A stretch of DNA of 5,105 nt from Chitinophagaceae bacterium (GTDB lineage Bacteria > Bacteroidota > Bacteroidia > Chitinophagales > Chitinophagaceae): NCBI GenBank assembly GCA_003136915.1, contig PLEB01000027.1, positions 1 to 5,105 of the forward strand. The letters are read 5' to 3'. The translations under genes and the position numbers were made by a program. Below the pieces are notes generated by a model. The model saw only the letters and a list, made by a program, of their open reading frames with translations, did not search any database and was not told the origin of the DNA. Positions 1 through 5,105 of this stretch are shown here, in pieces; the first letter of the stretch is position 1, and every line of letters begins with the position of its first letter.

Positions 1-1209
1 GCACTTCCGATGGCAACGATCTCTTATGCCGGAGGCCCTTTCTGTGCCACTGCAACGGGTACAGTAACTCAAACAGGACAAGGCGGAGGAACATACTCAG
101 CCCCGGCGGGAGTTGTGATCAACGCGGTGACAGGCGACATGGACCTGACCACCAGTACACCTGGAACCTACACGATAACATATTCATTCAGCAATGGAAC
201 CTGCAGCAACACCGCTACTACTTCCGTGACAATAACTCTTTCACCGATGGTGCTGATCACAAATCCTCCGGCTGTTTGTTCGCCCGCAACGGTGGATATC
301 ACAGCCGCCTCCGTTACGGCAGGAAGCACAGCAGGTCTTATCTACAGCTATTACCAGGATGCTGCTGCGACAATTCCGCTGCCTAATCCAAATGCGATCG
401 CATTGAGCGGTACATACTATATTAAGGGCGCAACTCCTTCCGGATGCAACACGATTCAACCGGTGATAGTAACTATTAATCCAAAACCTGCTGTGGTGAT
501 TACGATCCCGGCCGCTGTTTGCTGGCCCAATACGGTGAATATTACCACCGCTTCAACAACTGCGGGCAGCACGGCTGGCCTGACCTATTCATATTACAAG
601 GATGCGGGAGCGACGATAGTTCTTCCAAATCCGAATGCTGTCAATTTGAGCGGCACATATTATATTCAGGGAACGACTGTGCTTGGATGTTCAGATATTC
701 AACCGGTGGTCGTAACGATTAATCCTTTACCGAACGCTACGATCTCCTACAATGGTTCACCATATTGTACTTCCGGAACAGCCTTTGTCAGCCTGGCTGG
801 TCAGGGCGGCGGTATTTATGGTTCCTCGCCAGCCGGACTTGTCATCAATTCCGCAACAGGTGACATTGACCTCTCTTCCAGCGCGGAAGGCACTTACACC
901 GTCGTGTACAGCTTCAGTAACGGAACCTGTGGTAACAGCTCCATTACTTCGGTCACCATTAAGAATCCATTTGTCCAGGTGAATAATCCTCCGGGCATAT
1001 GTTTCCCGGGAATCGTGGACCTAACTAACCCTGCTGTGACGACAGGAAGTGCAAGCGGGTTGACTTTTAGTTTTTATCAGGATGCCTCCGGTCTTGTTCC
1101 GGTTGTAAATCCGGCAGCGATGGGTACGAGCGGCGTTTACTTTGTAAAAGGAACTAACAGCAGTACGGGATGTGCATCAGATCTCAGCTCTGTGGTTGTG
1201 ACTATTTTC
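1..1209 (+). repeat. Tandem domain repeats in A-B-B-A-B order within the adhesin gene
   Basis: Two unrelated repeat types of about 80 codons alternate. Type A (about 1-240 and 724-960) has ATISY, GQGGG, PAG.VIN, TGD.DL, GTYT and YSFSNGTC. Type B (241-480, 481-723 and 964-1209) has a C at about residue 13, AGSTAGL or a variant, YSYY.DA, NPNA, SGTYYI.G, a second C and a closing VVVTI. Aligned by hand, B1 and B2 are about 70% identical in protein, and B3 is clearly more distant. The order implies that a composite A-B-B unit was duplicated and one B then lost, or that domains were shuffled. Similar Ig-like repeats are common in Bacteroidota surface proteins. Confidence 0.88.
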
Positions 1210-1947
1210 CCTAAGCCGGCAATCACGGCCAGCAGCAGCGAAACAAATATCTGTAAGGGAAGCACCGTTACCCTTACTGCCTCTTCGCCGGGTAATACGA
1301 TTGATTGGCTGGGCATAGGATCCGGTAACAGCTTTGTTGTAACACCTGCGGATAGTACCGAATATCTGGCAATAGCCACGAGCCCGGATGGTTGTATGGA
1401 TACGGCAACCGTGGATGTCGCCGTGCAGCCCTTTAAGATAAACCTGTCAGCCACTCCGGATCCCGTACTTGCCGGAACCAGCACGACACTGACCACGACC
1501 GGGAACTTTACCTACAATATAATTTCCTGGTCACCGGATATTTTCTTTGCCGATCAAACGGCATTAACGCAAACTATTGTCGTGAAGGATACTTCGAAAT
1601 CGTTCACTGTTATTGGGCAGTCAACTGATGGATGTCTGGATACAGCCACATTGTATGTTGTGGTAGACCCTAACCTGAAGGATTTCTTTATACCCAATTC
1701 ATTCTCGCCGAACAACGACGGCAACAATGATATCTTCAAAGTTTATGGTTCATCTGTAAAAGAAGTCATACTCCGGATTTATAATCAGTGGGGTGAGCTT
1801 ATTTCTGAAACCAATAACTCGCAGGGATGGGATGGAACCTGGAAGGGACGCCCGCAGCAGGTCGGGGTATATATTTATGAAGCAAAAGTGACGTTCTATA
1901 ATAATGTAACTATCAAACGCAAGGGAACCGTGAACCTTATCCGATAA
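1..1947 (+). CDS. T9SS type B sorted Ig-like repeat surface protein (gliding-motility C-terminal domain), 5'-partial
   Basis: This is the C-terminal part (648 residues, numbered from base 1) of a large secreted, probably adhesive, surface protein. The reading frame is open to the window edge. The ATG at 10 lies inside a repeat: residues 2-9 LPMATISY match LPNATISY at about 243-250. That ATG is therefore not the true start, and the signal peptide lies upstream. Domains in order are A1 (1-80), B1 (81-160), B2 (161-241), A2 (242-320), B3 (321-403), two further Ig-like domains (404-476 and 477-555), and a type B C-terminal domain from 561. Most domains carry one Cys near the start and one near the end, which suggests one disulfide each. 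The C-terminal domain shows IPNSFSPNNDG, IYNQWGE, GWDGTWKG and a final KGTVNLIR. All of these are hallmarks of the CHU_C/gliding_CTERM family, which directs T9SS export. The gene just downstream encodes a PorP/SprF protein, the usual partner of such cargo. The adhesin role is inferred from architecture; no catalytic domain is visible in this part. Confidence 0.93.
   Translation, partial: ALPMATISYAGGPFCATATGTVTQTGQGGGTYSAPAGVVINAVTGDMDLTTSTPGTYTITYSFSNGTCSNTATTSVTITLSPMVLITNPPAVCSPATVDITAASVTAGSTAGLIYSYYQDAAATIPLPNPNAIALSGTYYIKGATPSGCNTIQPVIVTINPKPAVVITIPAAVCWPNTVNITTASTTAGSTAGLTYSYYKDAGATIVLPNPNAVNLSGTYYIQGTTVLGCSDIQPVVVTINPLPNATISYNGSPYCTSGTAFVSLAGQGGGIYGSSPAGLVINSATGDIDLSSSAEGTYTVVYSFSNGTCGNSSITSVTIKNPFVQVNNPPGICFPGIVDLTNPAVTTGSASGLTFSFYQDASGLVPVVNPAAMGTSGVYFVKGTNSSTGCASDLSSVVVTIFPKPAITASSSETNICKGSTVTLTASSPGNTIDWLGIGSGNSFVVTPADSTEYLAIATSPDGCMDTATVDVAVQPFKINLSATPDPVLAGTSTTLTTTGNFTYNIISWSPDIFFADQTALTQTIVVKDTSKSFTVIGQSTDGCLDTATLYVVVDPNLKDFFIPNSFSPNNDGNNDIFKVYGSSVKEVILRIYNQWGELISETNNSQGWDGTWKGRPQQVGVYIYEAKVTFYNNVTIKRKGTVNLIR
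1681..1944 (+). other. Type B T9SS C-terminal sorting domain (CHU_C / gliding_CTERM) coding segment
   Basis: These 88 codons encode the export signal of the surface protein. The visible motifs are FIPNSFSPNNDGNND at the start, IYNQWGE in the middle, GWDGTWKG followed by GVYIYEA, and a basic end KRKGTVNLIR. In the known family this domain is recognised by the T9SS, and, as shown for SprB and SprF of Flavobacterium johnsoniae, type B cargo needs a PorP/SprF-type partner. Type A signals lack this PNxFSPNxDG signature. The domain is complete and runs to the stop codon with no frameshift. Confidence 0.92.
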
Positions 1948-1957
1948 CTTTTTGACT

Positions 1958-2965
1958 ATGAAAAATTATATAATTCGTAAAATATGCTGGATAGCACTCC
2001 TGGCCTGTGGCATGGACAATGCTGCCCTGGCCCAGGTAGATCCCCACTTTTCTCAATACTTTATCCAGCCGATGAATGTGAATCCCGCTCTGACCGGCGC
2101 TATTGAAGGAGATTATCGCGTGTCTGCAATATGGAGAAGCCAGTATAGCAATTCGCTGACCACAGAAGGTATTTCAGCAGAGAATACGACCAATAAGAAT
2201 GCGAATTTTGGTTTTAATCTTGTGAATCAGACGACAAGCGATAAATCATACACTTTCACGAATGGATACCTGAGCTTCGCTTATACCGGCGTGCGTTTTG
2301 GCCGAAATGAAGATCATTACCTCGTAATGGCTATGCAATGTGGATTCATCAGCCGTAAATTCGATATTACGAAAATGCAGTTCGGCTCGCAGTGGATTTC
2401 CGGAACAGGTTTTGATCCATCCAACAATTCAAATGAAGTATTCGTTAAACCTACGATGACTACATTTGATGCCGGCGCCGGAATTGCCTACTATGATGCT
2501 TCACCTGATAAAAGCGCAAATTTTTTCGGCGGAGTTTCCGCATATCATATCACCAGACCGACGGATCCGTTTTTATCCAGTGGAGAGAAAGAGCGGCTGG
2601 ATGTCCGCTACAGCGTCCATGCCGGTGTTAGAATTATTGCATCAGACCTGCTGAGCATTGTGCCTACAGCTATCTATATGAAAGAAGGTGATGCAGAGGA
2701 GAAAATGGCGGGTGCTTATTTTCAGGTTTATGCAAGCGAATCAACCGACCTGATGTTCGGCGCTTACTATCGTTTGGGTGATGCCATATCTCCTTTTGCA
2801 GGCTTTTATTATAAAGGCCTGACCTTCGGCGTTAGTTATGATGTTGATGCTTCGAATAAAAGCGTGGCCGGATCAAAAGGAAATAGCGTCGAGCTTTCAA
2901 TTTCTTTTGTGGGTAAGGGAAAATCAGGCGTGTCCACCAATAAATTTTATTGTCCAAGATTTTAA
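1958..2965 (+). CDS. PorP/SprF family type IX secretion system membrane protein
   Basis: This encodes a complete 335-residue outer-membrane protein of the PorP/SprF family, predicted to be a beta-barrel. Residues 1-25 form a signal peptide: basic KNYIIRK, a hydrophobic core, then ALA|Q cleavage. The mature start VDPHFSQYF followed by MNVNPALTG is the family hallmark. Near the end are YYRLGDAISPFAGFYYKGL and GVSYDVDAS (residues 291-299), and the protein closes with FYCPRF, an ending often seen in this family. The ATG at 1958 is preferred. An in-frame TTG at 1952 would add only two residues (M-T) before the natural MKN signal-peptide start. The gene begins 10 bases after the adhesin stop, so co-transcription is very likely. 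In characterised systems SprF is needed to bring the type B cargo SprB to the surface. By position, this protein should serve the adhesin encoded immediately upstream, which is inference. It could not be assigned as PorP itself because no porKLMN genes are nearby. Confidence 0.95.
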   Translation: MKNYIIRKICWIALLACGMDNAALAQVDPHFSQYFIQPMNVNPALTGAIEGDYRVSAIWRSQYSNSLTTEGISAENTTNKNANFGFNLVNQTTSDKSYTFTNGYLSFAYTGVRFGRNEDHYLVMAMQCGFISRKFDITKMQFGSQWISGTGFDPSNNSNEVFVKPTMTTFDAGAGIAYYDASPDKSANFFGGVSAYHITRPTDPFLSSGEKERLDVRYSVHAGVRIIASDLLSIVPTAIYMKEGDAEEKMAGAYFQVYASESTDLMFGAYYRLGDAISPFAGFYYKGLTFGVSYDVDASNKSVAGSKGNSVELSISFVGKGKSGVSTNKFYCPRF

Positions 2966-3005
2966 ATTTTTTCAAAAAACTAATTCCTGTTAAAAACCTC
3001 CTGAA

Positions 3006-5036
3006 GTGAAAACCAAGCAATTCCTGCGACATTCTTTAATGATAATGGTAAGCGCACTGATTATCTGCTTTGCCGCGCAAGCCCAGCGGTACACGGGATA
3101 TTTCAACCAGGCGGAAGAATTATTCAACACACATAATTATTACGAAGCTTCTCAGGTTTACGAGAGATACCTTGCCACTGAAAAAAACTCAAGGCCCAAA
3201 TCCCAGGCGTTTGCAGTTGAGAAAAAAGTAAAGGGTAAGGCTAACCTGGATCCGCATGAAGAAGCCGTTTATCATCTGGCAGAGTGTTACAGGATGATCC
3301 ATAACTATGAGAAAGCGGAGAAATATTACAAAGAGTCGACGAGTTTTTCGCTCAAAGCTTATCCGGCTTCAAGATATTGGTATGCCGTAACCTTGCGTAC
3401 AAATCAAAAGTATGCGGATGCCTTCCGGGAAATTTCGCTCTTTCTTGAAAAACATACCCAGTTGGATGACCTGCTGCAGGGAGCCGACAGGGAACTGGAA
3501 AATCTTCGTTTCATTCAGGCCCAATCCGAAAACATTTCTGAGCAGTTTACCATAACTCCTTATTCAGTTGGTAAAAATAAATCTGCATATGCTCTGGCTC
3601 TGAAGGATTCAGACGAAGTTGCTTTTACCATGGTGAAAGAAGATAGCGGAAAAAACGGACAGGCACAATATTCCAATGTGTTGTTTGAATCCGCTCAGAG
3701 GGATGATCCATTCCCGTCGGCTAAGGGTATTGAAATGTATGAACATCCAGGCGAAAATAGCGGCATGGCAACGTTTACCCGGGACGGGAAACACATGTTC
3801 TTCACCCGGTGGACCAGAACCAATGGCAAAACGCAATCCTCGATTTATATGAGCCACCAAACCGATACCGGTTGGTCGCAACCCATGAAAGCCCCGCCCC
3901 CATTGAATCTGGAGGCCAGCAATAACGCACAGCCATTTCTTACGGCCGATGCACACTATGTCATTTTTTCTTCAGACAGGCCAGGCGGTTCGGGCGGATA
4001 CGATCTTTGGGACGCGTCGCTGGATAGCAACCTGGACGTAATCCAGGTACAAAATTTGGGAAACATTATCAATACGGCAGGTGATGAAGAAGCACCATAT
4101 TTCCATACTAAATCCCGCACCCTTGTTTTTTCAACAAACGGGCGTGTAGGCATGGGTGGATTTGATCTGTTCTTTGCAAAGGGAAATTTTGATCTGTCTG
4201 ACTGGGAAAAACCTGAAAATGCAGGAGCACCTTTGAATTCACCCAAAGACGATCTTTATTATGTAAGTACAGATGACGAATTTGTGTGGAATACGGGTTG
4301 GGTAAGCTCGGACCGATCATCAGCATGCTGCCTTGCACTTTTTTCCGTAAGGGAAAACAATGCAAGCTATGTAAGCGGGTCAGTTATTGACTGTAAGACC
4401 GGAAAGCCGGTTGATCGCGCCTTACTAACGGTGACAGATATCCGCCATCCGGACAGGCTGCTGAACAGGTTGCAAACGGATAGTGCTGGTTATTATGCAT
4501 TCGAAATCCGTAATACAGCGCATTTTAAGATCTCAGTGAACAAGCCAGGGTACGAAAAGAAGATTGCTGAATACGATTTGCAAATGATCATAGGGAAGGA
4601 CTCGATGAGCACCGGATCAATTTGCGTGAAGACTGCAGAGGCTCCGGATAACGAAGTCAGCCAATTGTTGAAATCGCTGACAAGAACATCGAGGCTTGGT
4701 AATTTTGCTTATAAGAAGGCAATCCTCAATGATTCTGCGCTGGACAACCTGGATTCTCTCGCAAAAATGATGCAGAAATATCCGCAGATGGTCATCCAGG
4801 TGGAAGGGTATACTGACAGTATCGGAGGCAGCGCATATAATAAACGCCTGGCGCAGCGGCGCGTGGATGCCTGTATAAAATATCTGATAAAGAGAGGTGT
4901 GCCTGCAAACAGACTGATAGGTAAGGGGATGGGTGAATGCTGTCCGATTGAACCGGAAACCATCAATGGCAAAGATAATCCTGCAGGTCGTGAGGTTAAC
5001 CGAAGGGTTGAGTATAAGGTAGTGCGGGCACCTTAG
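3006..5036 (+). CDS. OmpA family protein with TPR, PD40 beta-propeller and regulatory-like domains (PorE-like architecture)
   Basis: This encodes a 676-residue exported protein, probably periplasmic and linked to the outer membrane and peptidoglycan. The GTG start at 3006 is chosen because it gives a full signal peptide: MKTKQFLRH, a hydrophobic stretch, then AQA|Q after residue 26. The next ATG, at 3039, would remove the basic region. Three TPR-like helical pairs lie at about 28-56, 85-111 and 118-147. A PD40/WD40-like beta-propeller spans about 180-445, with blades at 250 (SGMATFTRDGKHMFF), 306 (AQPFLTADAHYVIFSSDR), 360 (EEAPYFHTKSRTLVFS) and 411. A carboxypeptidase-regulatory or CNA-B-like domain lies at 456-525 (SGSVIDCKTGKPV). 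The OmpA C-terminal domain is at about 564-674, with EGYTDSIGG, LAQRRVDA and NRRVEY. D604 and R619 fit the two residues that bind diaminopimelate in OmpA-like domains. This domain order is that of P. gingivalis PorE. With the PorP/SprF gene 40 bases upstream, it is probably the peptidoglycan anchor of this secretion unit. Orthology to PorE itself is not shown, since Bacteroidota often carry several such paralogues. Confidence 0.92.
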   Translation: MKTKQFLRHSLMIMVSALIICFAAQAQRYTGYFNQAEELFNTHNYYEASQVYERYLATEKNSRPKSQAFAVEKKVKGKANLDPHEEAVYHLAECYRMIHNYEKAEKYYKESTSFSLKAYPASRYWYAVTLRTNQKYADAFREISLFLEKHTQLDDLLQGADRELENLRFIQAQSENISEQFTITPYSVGKNKSAYALALKDSDEVAFTMVKEDSGKNGQAQYSNVLFESAQRDDPFPSAKGIEMYEHPGENSGMATFTRDGKHMFFTRWTRTNGKTQSSIYMSHQTDTGWSQPMKAPPPLNLEASNNAQPFLTADAHYVIFSSDRPGGSGGYDLWDASLDSNLDVIQVQNLGNIINTAGDEEAPYFHTKSRTLVFSTNGRVGMGGFDLFFAKGNFDLSDWEKPENAGAPLNSPKDDLYYVSTDDEFVWNTGWVSSDRSSACCLALFSVRENNASYVSGSVIDCKTGKPVDRALLTVTDIRHPDRLLNRLQTDSAGYYAFEIRNTAHFKISVNKPGYEKKIAEYDLQMIIGKDSMSTGSICVKTAEAPDNEVSQLLKSLTRTSRLGNFAYKKAILNDSALDNLDSLAKMMQKYPQMVIQVEGYTDSIGGSAYNKRLAQRRVDACIKYLIKRGVPANRLIGKGMGECCPIEPETINGKDNPAGREVNRRVEYKVVRAP

Positions 5037-5037
5037 G

Positions 5038-5065
5038 GGTGGATGGTTGATGGTTGATAGTTGAT
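5038..5065 (+). repeat. Four tandem GGTTGAT heptamers just after the OmpA-family gene
   Basis: Directly after the stop codon are the heptamers GGTGGAT (5038-5044), GGTTGAT (5045-5051), GGTTGAT (5052-5058) and AGTTGAT (5059-5065). The first and last differ from the consensus by one base. The unit is not a multiple of three and lies outside coding sequence. It looks like one arm of an intergenic repeat, because the reverse-complement heptamer ATCAACC recurs at 5098-5104. Confidence 0.8.
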
Positions 5066-5105
5066 GGACCTTAAGTGCGAATCCGCACCTGATATCCATC
5101 AACCA
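5044..5105. repeat. Inverted repeat with internal stem-loop, cut by the window end
   Basis: TGGTTGATGG (5044-5053) is the exact reverse complement of CCATCAACCA (5096-5105). A closer pairing is also possible: GTTGATGGA (5060-5068) with TCCATCAAC (5095-5103), 9 bp. Inside it sits a second perfect stem, GTGCG (5075-5079) and CGCAC (5084-5088), with a 4-base loop AATC. The result is a two-part hairpin with an internal loop of 6 bases on each side. No T-tract follows the GC stem, so it is not a classical intrinsic terminator. It could still end or stabilise the transcript, or be a REP-like or MITE-like dispersed element. The right arm probably continues past 5105. Confidence 0.7.

Noticed and set aside
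10..12. ATG at 10 as the true start of the adhesin gene
   Set aside because: It falls inside a repeat (LPMATISY against LPNATISY further on), the frame is open to base 1, and no signal peptide follows.
1137..1496. 119-codon minus-strand frame opposite the Ig-like domains
   Set aside because: Its composition follows the antisense of Thr/Ser/Val-rich repeats, and no independent gene signal is present.
1952..1954. TTG as the start of the PorP/SprF gene
   Set aside because: It adds only two residues before an ATG at 1958 that begins a typical signal peptide.
1945..1954. TAACTTTTTG as a Bacteroidota -7 promoter box (TAnnTTTG)
   Set aside because: The spacing is two bases too long, no -33 TTTG partner is seen, and the gene starts four bases later.
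1994..2011. Lipoprotein signal (LLACG) in the PorP/SprF protein
   Set aside because: The family is outer-membrane barrel-like, and a better signal peptidase I site (ALA|Q) precedes the conserved DPHFSQYF motif.
2967..2979. TTTTTTCAAAAAA as a terminator hairpin between genes 2 and 3
   Set aside because: The stem is only A-T pairs with almost no loop and would be unstable. The close gene spacing argues for read-through.
3609..4365. Three overlapping minus-strand frames opposite the propeller
   Set aside because: They overlap a gene with clear domain content and show no family motifs.
4617..5102. 161-codon open frame on the minus strand
   Set aside because: It lies opposite the conserved OmpA domain and runs through the non-coding repeat. 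It has no recognisable motif and is best read as a shadow of the real gene.

Overview
The window looks like Bacteroidota (Bacteroidetes) chromosome, from a lineage with a type IX secretion system (T9SS). The evidence is a C-terminal gliding-type (type B, CHU_C) sorting domain, a PorP/SprF-family protein, an OmpA-family protein with TPR and beta-propeller domains, and no Shine-Dalgarno sequence before the downstream genes. A gliding or environmental group such as Chitinophagales is plausible, but the genus cannot be read from the sequence.

Layout: all three genes are on the + strand, are closely spaced and fill almost the whole window. (1) Positions 1-1947 are the 3' part of a large cell-surface protein made of tandem Ig/PKD-like domains and ending in a type B sorting domain; its 5' end lies outside the window. 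(2) After 10 bases comes a complete PorP/SprF-family outer-membrane protein (1958-2965). (3) After 40 bases comes a complete OmpA-family lipid-free exported protein (3006-5036, GTG start) with the domain order TPR, PD40 beta-propeller, carboxypeptidase-regulatory-like domain and OmpA C-terminal peptidoglycan-binding domain, the same order as PorE of Porphyromonas gingivalis. (4) Positions 5037-5105 are non-coding and hold heptamer tandem repeats plus an inverted repeat around a small GC-rich stem-loop. This looks like one end of a dispersed intergenic element that runs off the window.

How they work together (inference from families and context): the first protein would cross the outer membrane through the T9SS by its C-terminal signal, the PorP/SprF protein would be its dedicated outer-membrane partner, and the PorE-like protein would tie that assembly to peptidoglycan. 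The likely unit is a co-transcribed surface-adhesin export and anchoring cassette. The parts are known families. The less ordinary features are the A-B-B-A-B repeat order in the adhesin, the close linkage of all three parts, and the downstream repeat element. No RNA gene, insertion sequence, CRISPR array or clear promoter was found.
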